Source: Bacteroidota bacterium (GTDB lineage Bacteria; Bacteroidota; Bacteroidia; 2-12-FULL-35-15). From it: DNA of 64,000 nt. The notes below the pieces were generated by a model. The model saw only the letters and a list, made by a program, of their open reading frames with translations. It did not search any database and was not told the origin of the DNA. Positions within the stretch are counted from its first letter, which is position 1. The number at the start of each line of letters is the position of its first letter. This document shows, piece by piece, positions 16,877 to 23,841 of this stretch. Location: assembly GCA_025963725.1 (NCBI GenBank), contig JAOQAE010000006.1, positions 310,001 through 374,000 of the forward strand, read 5' to 3'. The translations under genes were made by a program, and so were the position numbers.

Positions 16877-18112
16877 ATGAACAAATTCCGGATCCTTACT
16901 GCTGCCCTGAGCTTTTTAACCACCACTGTGCTTGCAGGAGGCTTCCAGGTGAACCTTCAGGGACAAAAGCAAACGGGCATGGGCCATACCGGCACAGGGC
17001 TGCTGCTCGACAATTCAAGCATTTTCTTTAACCCCGGAGCGGTATCTTTCCTCGACTCCCTCCGCGGAATTTCACTCGGCGCAAGCTTCATCCTTCCGCG
17101 CACTACGTATTTAGAGCCTTACCCGGGCAATTATACCGCAAACATCGTAAAGCATACAGGCACGCCATTTACCGTATATGCCGTATGGAAATTCAAAAAA
17201 ACAGCTAAATGGAATGCGGGCCTCGGTATTTACACACCTTTCGGAAGCAAGGTGCAGTGGCCTGATAACTGGAAAGGGCAATTCCTGATCCGGGAGATCG
17301 ACCTGAAAACTATCTTTATCCAGCCCACGCTTTCCTTAAAGCTGAACGATAAAATAGGGATCGGTGCAGGCTTTATATACGCTACCGGCGGATTCAGCCT
17401 CCGCAAGGGAATTCCCATCCAGGATACCCTCGGCAACTACGGCGAAGGAAACCTCCATGGAAAAGCCAGCGGATACGGCTTCAATGCCGGGATCTATTTC
17501 AAGCCGAATGATAAATTATCCATCGGGATCGATTACCGCTCACAGGTGGCCGTGAAAGTAAACGGCGGAACCGCAGAGTTCAACGTGCCTTCCTCGGTGG
17601 AAAAATACTTTCCTGAAACCACTTTCTCCACGCAGCTGAATCTCCCGCAGACCATTTCCATCGGTGTCGGATATGCAGCAACATCAAAGCTGAAGCTGGC
17701 GCTCGACATCAATTACGTAGGCTGGAAATCGTACGATTCGCTGATCATCGACTTTGAAGATAACACAGATAAGCTGGCCGACATCCATTCGCCGCGCATG
17801 TACCAGAATTCCTTTATTTACCGCATCGGCGCGCAATACGATCTGAAAGAGAAATGGACGGTTCGCCTGGGCGCTTATTACGATTCAAGCCCCGTACAGG
17901 CAGGCTACTTAACGCCGGAAACCCCTGATGCCGACAAGATCGGCGTTACAGCGGGTGTGAGCTTCCATGTTACGAAAATGATCCATGTGGATGCCTCCCT
18001 CCTTTACATCGAAGGCATGAAGCGCACCGACACCAACCTCGAAACGCAATTCGGCGGAACCTTCAAATCAAAAGCGGTAGTTCCGGGGATCAGTTTGGAG
18101 TGGAATTTTTAG
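16877..18112 (+). CDS. FadL/OmpP1-type outer-membrane transporter
   Basis: The frame extends upstream to 16820, but ATG 16877 gives a clean signal peptide (NKFRILTAALSFLTTTVLAG), so the product is 411 aa. It starts GGFQVNLQGQKQTGMGHTGT, the N-terminal hatch pattern of FadL/OmpP1 porins (compare 'A.GTA..LDDASAIFFNPAG', here LLLDNSSIFFNPGAVSFLD). The rest is alternating beta strands ending ...VPGISLEWNF with a terminal aromatic residue, as in beta-barrels. These channels pass hydrophobic compounds such as long-chain fatty acids. The gene borders the cassette island on its right. Confidence 0.85.
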   Translation: MNKFRILTAALSFLTTTVLAGGFQVNLQGQKQTGMGHTGTGLLLDNSSIFFNPGAVSFLDSLRGISLGASFILPRTTYLEPYPGNYTANIVKHTGTPFTVYAVWKFKKTAKWNAGLGIYTPFGSKVQWPDNWKGQFLIREIDLKTIFIQPTLSLKLNDKIGIGAGFIYATGGFSLRKGIPIQDTLGNYGEGNLHGKASGYGFNAGIYFKPNDKLSIGIDYRSQVAVKVNGGTAEFNVPSSVEKYFPETTFSTQLNLPQTISIGVGYAATSKLKLALDINYVGWKSYDSLIIDFEDNTDKLADIHSPRMYQNSFIYRIGAQYDLKEKWTVRLGAYYDSSPVQAGYLTPETPDADKIGVTAGVSFHVTKMIHVDASLLYIEGMKRTDTNLETQFGGTFKSKAVVPGISLEWNF

Positions 18113-18132
18113 GGGTTTAAAAAAGACAATCA

Positions 18133-18326
18133 ATGAACAATAGACGCAGGTTCTCCCGCATTTTCTTCTTGCTTACTTTCTTTGGGGTCATGAACCTTTT
18201 AGCCATGATAAGTAGCCCCACCTGAGCGAACATCCGAGGGGTAGATATTGTCGCCTAATCGGCACAGGTATGTGCTTTGGAGCTGCAATCGTTTCCTTTG
18301 CGGTATACTTTCGGGATTTGAAATAG
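18133..18326 (+). pseudogene. remnant of a small two-TM membrane protein, frameshifted
   Basis: An ATG at 18133 encodes a 30-aa piece (NNRRRFSRIFFLLTFFGVMN...) with one hydrophobic helix, ending at a TGA at 18223-18225. A second frame, ending at TAG 18324-18326, encodes LIGTGMCFGAAIVSFAVYF then RDLK, another membrane-like helix. Together they look like a 60-70 aa two-helix protein broken by a frameshift. It sits at the left border of the cassette island without a palindrome after it. The call is tentative; the pieces could be unrelated chance frames. Confidence 0.3.
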
Positions 18327-18329
18327 CAC

Positions 18330-18977
18330 ATGACAGTTAAACATTTATTTCGACTTGCATTTTTAATTTGCCTTTATGGTTGTTCAGGTAATTCAGACAA
18401 CCAAGTATATATACTGAACAGGAAGGAGTTCAGGCCTGATATTGAGAATGATCCAAGACAAGGATTTAAATATCACTACTTGCAATTTGGCCTTTACATT
18501 GAAAATGGTCCAAGACGAGGAATGCCGTATGTCGATACTACCGGTGCAGAGTATAATTACAGAACTAATACCATAACAATTTGGAACGATTCAACAGTTG
18601 CAATTCAACTGGAAATTGGTTTCCCAGAGGTGGGGATGAATTTGAAAGATAGTATTAGATCTAAAACTTTTCTGTTACCCAGACACTTGACACCTAAAGA
18701 GCAACGCTTTGACAAAGGCAGAAGGTCAAAGGAATTGACAAGGTTTCTGGATTTTGAAATTGACAAACCTGTGCACTTGAGCCAAGTATTGAGGCCGAGA
18801 GAAAAATGCGTTTTGACCTTTGGCGTTCTGACCGACACAAAATATCGGGACCCAACCACTCCTTATGGCACAGAGCTTCTTACTTCACAGGAAGGCTCAT
18901 CCGCAATATCTTTAAAGCTTAAAATAAACGACACATTAACAGTTCCATGCGGACAATTTTGGTATATGAAACAATAA
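18330..18977 (+). CDS. cassette gene 1: lipoprotein of unknown function
   Basis: 215 aa beginning with a lipoprotein signal (KHLFRLAFLICLYGCSGNSD, lipobox LYGC). The mature part is soluble and mostly beta, with duplicated-looking phrases (FRPDIENDPRQGF and LYIENGPRRGMPY) and the segment NTITIWNDSTVAIQLEIGFP, which resembles a beta-sandwich. No known domain was recognised. The stop at 18975-18977 lies 8 bp before the TGCTAAC box of the first attC-like site, as expected for a cassette. Base composition is AT-richer than the neighbours outside the island, suggesting transfer. Confidence 0.7.
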   Translation: MTVKHLFRLAFLICLYGCSGNSDNQVYILNRKEFRPDIENDPRQGFKYHYLQFGLYIENGPRRGMPYVDTTGAEYNYRTNTITIWNDSTVAIQLEIGFPEVGMNLKDSIRSKTFLLPRHLTPKEQRFDKGRRSKELTRFLDFEIDKPVHLSQVLRPREKCVLTFGVLTDTKYRDPTTPYGTELLTSQEGSSAISLKLKINDTLTVPCGQFWYMKQ

Positions 18978-18984
18978 GCACAGC

Positions 18985-19032
18985 TGCTAACAGCGGTTTT
19001 GCGAATATGCTGGAAGCCGCAAACCGTTAGCT
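18985..19032 (+). repeat. attC-like site A
   Basis: TGCTAAC (18985-18991) pairs with GTTAGCT (19026-19032). Just inside, GCGGTTTTGCG pairs with CGCAAACC, leaving a few unpaired bases as in attC stems. GTTAGCT differs from the GTTRRRY core at one position. The 48 bp site lies between cassette genes 1 and 2. Confidence 0.6.
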
Positions 19033-19062
19033 GTAATAGGGCGACAGACATTACGCAGACGA

Positions 19063-19512
19063 ATGAACATTAAGGAAACGATTGAACGAATTGAGCATTT
19101 AATGTACGGACACAACTTCGAAGTGTGTCTGGGCGTTGACATTTTTAATGGAACAACCGAAGATGATTTCAGCAAAGAATTAAAGTCTAAATACCCAAAC
19201 ACAGACCCTTACAGAAGTCCGCTTAACGAATGCTCAAAGCAAGAATTTTTTGAAGACATTCAAGATAAATTCAACTATCGTGGCGACCGAGGTGCAGGGC
19301 TAAGTTTAACAAAAACAAAAGAACTTGAATTAAAGAATTTTCAAAGACAATTTTTCGACTTCATTACTCAAAATATAAATGAAAAAAGTAAATTCTATAC
19401 TTATCCTGATCCAGACGGAATCCCCGGGTATCCTGTTTTCTGGGAATACCGATTTGTAGTGTTTACAGACCAAGGAAATATCTTATTTGTTTATGGTTCT
19501 TCATCAGACTAA
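19063..19512 (+). CDS. cassette gene 2: soluble protein of unknown function
   Basis: 149 aa, no signal peptide and no membrane helix, acidic and aromatic (VDIFNGTTEDDFSKELKSKY, NYRGDRGAGLSLTKTKELEL). It ends FRFVVFTDQGN-type beta strands (YRFVVFTDQGNILFVYGSSS). No family was recognised. The ATG is 30 bp after the GTTAGCT box of site A; site B starts 36 bp after the stop. It is the only clearly cytoplasmic product in the array. Confidence 0.65.
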   Translation: MNIKETIERIEHLMYGHNFEVCLGVDIFNGTTEDDFSKELKSKYPNTDPYRSPLNECSKQEFFEDIQDKFNYRGDRGAGLSLTKTKELELKNFQRQFFDFITQNINEKSKFYTYPDPDGIPGYPVFWEYRFVVFTDQGNILFVYGSSSD

Positions 19513-19548
19513 AATTTGAATTTTACAGACCTTTGTGTGCCTTACTTC

Positions 19549-19679
19549 AGCTAACAGCCGTCTGGCGCCATTTGGGCATTACACTTCGTAAGACAAATTT
19601 TAGTAAATTTAAGATCAAGCTCCGTAATTAAAAACACAGGAAGAAACCCAAACGAGCGCCAGGCGGCAAAACGTTAGTG
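19549..19679 (+). repeat. attC-like site B
   Basis: AGCTAAC (19549-19555) opens and GTTAGTG (19673-19679) closes the site. The inner arms TCTGGCGCCATTTGGGC and CCCAAACGAGCGCCAGG are inverted copies with small bulges. The arms are almost the same as in site D, although the intervening centre differs. 131 bp, within the known attC size range. Confidence 0.65.
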
Positions 19680-19715
19680 CCAATGCGAATTGACCTTCTT
19701 GCTAAGACATAAATA

Positions 19716-20246
19716 TTGAAAAAATTAATTATCACATTTATTATTACGTTTCCAACCAGTATGTTTGGGCAGAAATCAGCCGACCTGTACCGTAACAAAC
19801 TACCGAAGACGTTCAATTATTCCGCAGACACAATAAAAGATATTTATGTACAAATTAACGTTTTGAAAGAAGATGATTCTTACGGTAACGTTGGTGCATA
19901 TGGCTTGGAGTTGGATACCACAATCAATTTGGACAAATCTCAATTAACAACTTTTATAGGTGAATTTAATAAAAACGTATACGATACTGCGTGTCTATTT
20001 TATAAACCTATGCAACAAAATACTTCCTACGTAGACTTTTATACGTTGGTGTTTGTTTCAAACAACGACATAAAAACATATTATAGAATACAAGATAATT
20101 TGTTTGTCGTAACCGCCCTATGGAAAAATGACAAGTTTGTATTAATGGTACCTGACGATGCAGACATTGAAGTTATTTATAAACTAGAGTCAAGGAATAT
20201 CCTCGAAAAATTTAACCTGGTAAGAACGAAACGCGCTGGGCACTAA
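19716..20246 (+). CDS. cassette gene 3: secreted protein of unknown function
   Basis: 176 aa starting at a TTG codon (no better in-frame ATG before the signal peptide KKLIITFIITFPTSMFGQ). The mature part has alternating strands (DIYVQINVLKEDDSYGNVGA, YVDFYTLVFVSNNDIKTYYR) and no known motif. The TAA stop (20244-20246) lies inside the CACTAAC box of site C, a hallmark of cassette genes, whose reading frame often ends in the attC. Function unknown. Confidence 0.65.
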   Translation: MKKLIITFIITFPTSMFGQKSADLYRNKLPKTFNYSADTIKDIYVQINVLKEDDSYGNVGAYGLELDTTINLDKSQLTTFIGEFNKNVYDTACLFYKPMQQNTSYVDFYTLVFVSNNDIKTYYRIQDNLFVVTALWKNDKFVLMVPDDADIEVIYKLESRNILEKFNLVRTKRAGH

Positions 20247-20412
20247 CACAGGTAGCACAATTGCGGCTTTCAAGTTCGCAAATGCAAATTTGGCTGCTTC
20301 GCGGAATTTCTGGCATTTGCTAATTTCCTTTTGTACTTTTAATCAACTTTATCGGTTTAGACAGTTTTGCTTTTCAAATCCGCAACTGATGCCTAGCCGG
20401 AAACCGTTAGCT
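20241..20412 (+). repeat. attC-like site C (long)
   Basis: CACTAAC (20241-20247) to GTTAGCT (20406-20412). The arms ATTGCGGCTTTCAAG and CTTTTCAAATCCGCAAC pair, with a further nested hairpin (GCAAATGC ... GGCATTTGC). At 172 bp it is longer than most attC sites. The stop of cassette gene 3 is within the first box. Confidence 0.55.
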
Positions 20413-20420
20413 GTAATTAA

Positions 20421-20927
20421 ATGAAACTCATACCCTTTTATAAAATAACATACAGACTCAATTTAAAGACCGAAGAGGAGCTTGAAAGACTTCTACACGA
20501 GTTTGTGAAACCCGACATTCGATCCACGAGCTTTCTTACCTTACCAAACTCCGACAAAGTATATCAAGGTCGGCTTGATACCGAAAAAAACGAATTCACT
20601 TTAATACGCAACTATGGACTTGCATACGGTTCTAATATTATTCAAGCGAAAGGAACTTATAAAAAAAACGAAATAGGATCAGAACTGACATTGACGGTAA
20701 GACCGAATTTTGTTTGGCTATTATTGCCATTAGCTATCATGACTGTTGGTTTTATCTTTGGAAACAATATTGTCGGTCCATTTATTCTATTTCTCATAAC
20801 ATATTTTTTAGTTTGCGTAATTCCCATTAACGTAACAGGACAAAGAATGACTGAGGATCTTTCTTATAAACTACGTAGACATTTATTAGGGATGACAGAC
20901 CTTGCGACAGGTATATCTAAATATTAA
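20421..20927 (+). CDS. cassette gene 4: membrane protein of unknown function
   Basis: 168 aa. The N-terminal half is soluble and cytoplasmic in look (YKITYRLNLKTEEELERLLH). The middle holds two adjacent hydrophobic helices (FVWLLLPLAIMTVGFIFG and IVGPFILFLITYFLVCVIPI), followed by a short charged tail. The ATG comes only 8 bp after the GTTAGCT core of site C. No family was recognised; the layout of soluble head plus helical hairpin suggests an inner-membrane protein. Confidence 0.7.
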   Translation: MKLIPFYKITYRLNLKTEEELERLLHEFVKPDIRSTSFLTLPNSDKVYQGRLDTEKNEFTLIRNYGLAYGSNIIQAKGTYKKNEIGSELTLTVRPNFVWLLLPLAIMTVGFIFGNNIVGPFILFLITYFLVCVIPINVTGQRMTEDLSYKLRRHLLGMTDLATGISKY

Positions 20928-20931
20928 CTAC

Positions 20932-21060
20932 TGCTAACACAGGTCTGGCGCCAATTGGGCATCTGGCTCCGGAAGACAATTATATTAACTTTGAAACCAG
21001 GCCCGCAATTAAAAATATAGTAAGAAACCCAAACGAACGCCAGGCCTGAGAAAGTTGGCA
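20932..21060 (+). repeat. attC-like site D
   Basis: TGCTAAC (20932-20938) pairs with GTTGGCA (21054-21060), i.e. TGCTAAC against TGCCAAC, so the two ends appear to change together rather than keep one fixed sequence. The inner arms GTCTGGCGCCAATTGGGC and CCCAAACGAACGCCAGGC match those of site B. 129 bp. Confidence 0.65.
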
Positions 21061-21075
21061 GTAATAAACCAAAGA

Positions 21076-21633
21076 ATGACACGAATACTGATTATCATCT
21101 TTACTTTTATTAATATATATTCTTTCGGACAGACCGACCCCTTAAATCAACTTGATGAAAAAAAGGAAAAGGATGGTTATTGGGTTCAATATCTTGACAG
21201 TTTACTTTATCCAATAGATAGCGCTAATGCTTATTTCTATGGTTACGACTTATACGACCACGGACTCCAAGTGTTTAAATTTTCTAATCGTCCTAAATCA
21301 TGGAAAAAGGACAAAATGATTTTCGAGGGCCGACTACCTGAGAAAGGGAAACCAAGCCCTGTTGAAGGCACATTTAAGTTTTACTGGCCTGAAATGAGAC
21401 TTGAAAGTGAAGAAATATATAAAGGCGGAAAGCCTTTATATATGAAATCATTTGTCTACAACAGGCGAGATCAGGTAAACGCGGCATTTAATGAAGTACT
21501 CTATTTTGACAAACTCTATAATAATATTCCCGGAACCTTTTATTACGAAGAATACTGGCACGGAAAACTTTCAAAGAAGTATTGGTTTAGAAAAGGAAGA
21601 AAAAAGTGGGAAAGCATTAGGATAAGAGAATAG
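21076..21633 (+). CDS. cassette gene 5: secreted MORN/YwqK-like protein (tentative)
   Basis: The frame opens at a TTG within site D, but ATG 21076 gives a signal peptide (TRILIIIFTFINIYSFGQ), so 185 aa. The mature part has repeating Gly/Tyr-rich strands (KKEKDGYWVQYLDSLLYP, GTFKFYWPEMRLESEEIYKG, PGTFYYEEYWHGKLSKKYWF) that recall the MORN-type sheets of YwqK-like proteins. This is a shape resemblance, not a firm family match. It is followed 10 bp later by a decayed attC-like site. Confidence 0.6.
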   Translation: MTRILIIIFTFINIYSFGQTDPLNQLDEKKEKDGYWVQYLDSLLYPIDSANAYFYGYDLYDHGLQVFKFSNRPKSWKKDKMIFEGRLPEKGKPSPVEGTFKFYWPEMRLESEEIYKGGKPLYMKSFVYNRRDQVNAAFNEVLYFDKLYNNIPGTFYYEEYWHGKLSKKYWFRKGRKKWESIRIRE

Positions 21634-21643
21634 TAATTGCTAC

Positions 21644-21700
21644 TGCTAACCGCGCACTGAGCAATCGACTGTGCCTGGCCCGAAGAAACATTTGACGTAA
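21644..21700 (+). repeat. attC-like site E (degenerate)
   Basis: TGCTAAC (21644-21650) is intact, but the right end reads TTTGACGTAAT instead of GTTAG. Only a short GCGCAC...GTGC pairing is left inside. Likely a decayed site, so cassettes 5 and 6 may be fixed together. Confidence 0.4.
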
Positions 21701-21717
21701 TATATTTTAAGCCCGAT

Positions 21718-22125
21718 ATGCAAAAATTAATTTTCCTTCTGACACTTGGCTTCCTGACATTGAGTTGCGGCGAGACAGACACAAAGCCAGGCGATAATGA
21801 GGCTCCCGCCTCGACGAATGATCTTCGAGACAAAAAAGTAAATTGGTATGAAGAACTGATGATAAATTACATCAGCAAATCCGACAACGAATTAATTAAG
21901 TTATCCCGTAAAAATCCCGCAATCAAAATTGAATGGCTACTCGACAGAGTTGAGAATACAGACACAGCAAAATATCTCATCTTCCATATTGGACATGACG
22001 TAACCGACGATGCCAATACCAACATGCGATTTGTGACAGATGGCTGGGTTTACATAGACAGCCTGACACGAAAACTTTATGAATATGATGTTGCAAATGA
22101 TAGTTTAATGGAATGGAGAAGATGA
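21718..22125 (+). CDS. cassette gene 6: lipoprotein of unknown function
   Basis: 135 aa with a lipoprotein signal (QKLIFLLTLGFLTLSCGETD, lipobox TLSC) and a Pro/Glu linker. The small domain that follows has an internal GHDVTDDANTNMRFVTDGWV segment and ends LYEYDVANDSLMEWRR. No family was recognised. Start ATG 21718 is 17 bp after degenerate site E. A CGCTAAC box lies 8 bp beyond the stop. Confidence 0.65.
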   Translation: MQKLIFLLTLGFLTLSCGETDTKPGDNEAPASTNDLRDKKVNWYEELMINYISKSDNELIKLSRKNPAIKIEWLLDRVENTDTAKYLIFHIGHDVTDDANTNMRFVTDGWVYIDSLTRKLYEYDVANDSLMEWRR

Positions 22126-22132
22126 ATACCAC

Positions 22133-22200
22133 CGCTAACAGAGTCTGAGAGATTGAGATTAAAACAAATACTTAACCAGCCCAGCTGCTAACAGCTGTAA
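22133..22200 (+). repeat. attC-like remnant F and array boundary
   Basis: CGCTAAC at 22133-22139 is followed by non-pairing sequence. Then CAGCTGCTAACAGCTGTAAA (from 22182) fuses the left end of a site like A (CAGCTGCTAAC) with what looks like the right end (AGCTGTAAT) of sites A and C. This looks like the scar of an excised or deleted cassette. Confidence 0.4.
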
Positions 22201-22302
22201 ATACACTGATCCTTACTTCTGATTTTATAAACATCTACGGAAATTTTTCTTTATCGGATAAAGTGCTATCTTTATGCTTACCGAATAAAAACCAGGAACC
22301 TC

Positions 22303-23619
22303 ATGAAAAAAATTTACACAGCCATTACAGCGGTCGCTTTATTATTAAGCGCTGCAACAGCCAATGCCCAATGCCCGGGCGAGCGCTATCATAACTTCGT
22401 TTTCCCCGGACACACACTTACTTCGGGAGTTCAGTACGGAAGTAACTTAAAAACAAATTATGCCGGGGTTGGCACCATGCAAAACCTGCTCATGGACATT
22501 TACCAGCCTACAGGCGATACGATGAGCAACCGTCCGCTGGTGATCGTTGCCCATGGCGGAAGCTTTATCGGCGGAAGCAAAACAGGCACCGATGTGGTGC
22601 AGCTTTGTAAAGACCTTGCCAAGCTGGGCTATGTAGCCGTTTCCATTGATTACCGCCTCGGGATGACCAACTTCCCGTTCAGCTCTACACATACCGTGGA
22701 TTCAACGGATGCAGGCGCTGCCGTAATGCGCGCCGTGCACGATGGCCGCGCGGCTGTGCGCTATTTCCGCAAGAACGCTGCTGTGGGAGGCAACACGTAT
22801 AAGATCGATCCGAACAATATATTCTTCGCAGGCGTTTCAGCAGGTGGATTTATTGCCGTTCACGTGGCATACATGGATCAGCTGTCGGAATTCCCAAGCT
22901 ATGTTGATACAACAGGACAACCCGGCCTACACGGCGGAATTGAAGGCGAAAGCGGGAACCCGGGATATTCATCCGATGTAAAAGCGGTAGTGAACGTTTG
23001 TGGCGCACTCGGCGATGTGAACTGGATGCAGCCGGGAGATGAGCCGATCATCAGCTTCCACGGCACTAACGATAACACTGTTCCATACGGCTCAGCAACC
23101 ATTTACCTTTCCGGAACTTATCCTTTACTGGTTGTAGACGGGAGCTCCACTATTGCAGCAAAGGCGGATGCGCTTGGCATTGAAAATTGCTTTGAAACAT
23201 GGGAAGGACAGGATCACGTGCCGGAAGTAGGCACCAGCGCCAACGCCCTTGCTCATTATGATTCTATGCTTGTTATGACGCGCAGCTTCCTGCAGCGCCA
23301 GGTATGCGGAACGCCGCTTGTTTGCGGCTATAACGGAGCATTGTACTCTGTAGTTGGCATCTCGGAAAATACGATCGGACAATGCCTGAACGTATATCCT
23401 AATCCTTCCGAAGGCACTTTCACCATCGACCTTTCAGCTTTCAAAGGCGCGGAAGTTCAGATCGACCTGTATGATGTGCTTGGCCAAAATGTAAAGAGCA
23501 TCAGGAGCGTTAAAGATGACCGCCTGAGCGTTGCAAGTGAGGGCCTGAAAAGCGGACTCTATACCTTAACCGTTACAAGCAACGGAAAGCAGTTCAGCAG
23601 AAAGCTGACACTTAAATAA
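22303..23619 (+). CDS. T9SS-secreted alpha/beta-hydrolase (esterase)
   Basis: 438 aa. A signal peptide (KKIYTAITAVALLLSAATAN) is followed by an alpha/beta-hydrolase of the carboxylesterase/BD-FAE type. The oxyanion-hole segment is VIVAHGGSFIGGSK, the nucleophile elbow is FFAGVSAGGFIAVH (G-x-S-x-G, Ser catalytic), and candidate acid and His lie in SFHGTNDNTVPY and WEGQDHVPEVG. The last 80 residues are a T9SS type-A sorting domain (LNVYPNPSEGTFTIDLSAF ... GLYTLTVTSNGKQFSRKLTL). The enzyme is therefore probably released or anchored at the cell surface. It is single, flanked on the left by the cassette island and on the right by a strong terminator. Confidence 0.9.
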   Translation: MKKIYTAITAVALLLSAATANAQCPGERYHNFVFPGHTLTSGVQYGSNLKTNYAGVGTMQNLLMDIYQPTGDTMSNRPLVIVAHGGSFIGGSKTGTDVVQLCKDLAKLGYVAVSIDYRLGMTNFPFSSTHTVDSTDAGAAVMRAVHDGRAAVRYFRKNAAVGGNTYKIDPNNIFFAGVSAGGFIAVHVAYMDQLSEFPSYVDTTGQPGLHGGIEGESGNPGYSSDVKAVVNVCGALGDVNWMQPGDEPIISFHGTNDNTVPYGSATIYLSGTYPLLVVDGSSTIAAKADALGIENCFETWEGQDHVPEVGTSANALAHYDSMLVMTRSFLQRQVCGTPLVCGYNGALYSVVGISENTIGQCLNVYPNPSEGTFTIDLSAFKGAEVQIDLYDVLGQNVKSIRSVKDDRLSVASEGLKSGLYTLTVTSNGKQFSRKLTLK

Positions 23620-23638
23620 AATTTTAAAACTTATCTCA

Positions 23639-23670
23639 AACGCCCCGGATGATTCCGGGGCGTTTTTTTT
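23639..23670 (+). terminator. strong rho-independent terminator after the esterase
   Basis: The 10-bp stem AACGCCCCGG / CCGGGGCGTT with a 6-nt loop is followed by a run of T residues, 20 bp after the stop. Confidence 0.9.
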
Positions 23671-23804
23671 TGTTTTATAATAATTCTCTCCTCCGGAGTT
23701 CTTGTGGGTGTTAGGAGGCTTGTTATTAATAAGATGCTCCCCCGGGGCATCTGTCCCACGGAAGTGATAATTAAAAGGTTTGAAAAAAATATTCATTATT
23801 TTCA

Positions 23805-23832
23805 TAAGTGAATGAACATTCATTTATATTTG
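23805..23832 (+). promoter_or_regulatory. palindromic operator overlapping the -7 box of tetR
   Basis: TAAGTGAATGAACATTCATT followed by TA is a 22 bp palindrome (one mismatched pair) built from TGAATG-AA-CATTCA. It overlaps the -7 box TATATTTG (23825-23832), 9 bp before the ATG of the TetR gene. This fits autorepression by the TetR protein and co-control of the efflux gene behind it. A clear -33 box is not seen. Confidence 0.55.
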
Positions 23833-23841
23833 TGCCCGTAA

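Larger units (their letters stand above)
18330..22200 (+). mobile_element. integron-like gene-cassette array without integrase (CALIN-like)
   Basis: Six short genes, all on +, each about 0.4-0.65 kb, are followed one by one by an imperfect palindrome. Each palindrome begins just after, or overlapping, the stop codon. The first box is (A/T)GCTAAC or CACTAAC; the last is GTTAGCT, GTTAGTG or GTTGGCA, 8-43 bp before the next start codon. This is the order seen in integron cassettes (gene, then attC with R''=RYYYAAC and R'=GTTRRRY). The genes are visibly AT-richer than the flanking fadL-like and esterase genes and encode unknown secreted, lipo- or membrane proteins. No IntI is in the window. The two last sites are degenerate. 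Confidence 0.65.

Noticed and set aside
18985-22200. CRISPR array as an explanation for the spaced palindromes
   Set aside because: Spacing is gene-sized (0.4-0.7 kb), repeats are imperfect and variable in length, and there are no cas genes.
18985-22200. Plain rho-independent terminators as an explanation for the palindromes
   Set aside because: No T-run follows; both ends carry conserved boxes (GCTAAC/GTTAGC) and arms are shared between sites B and D.
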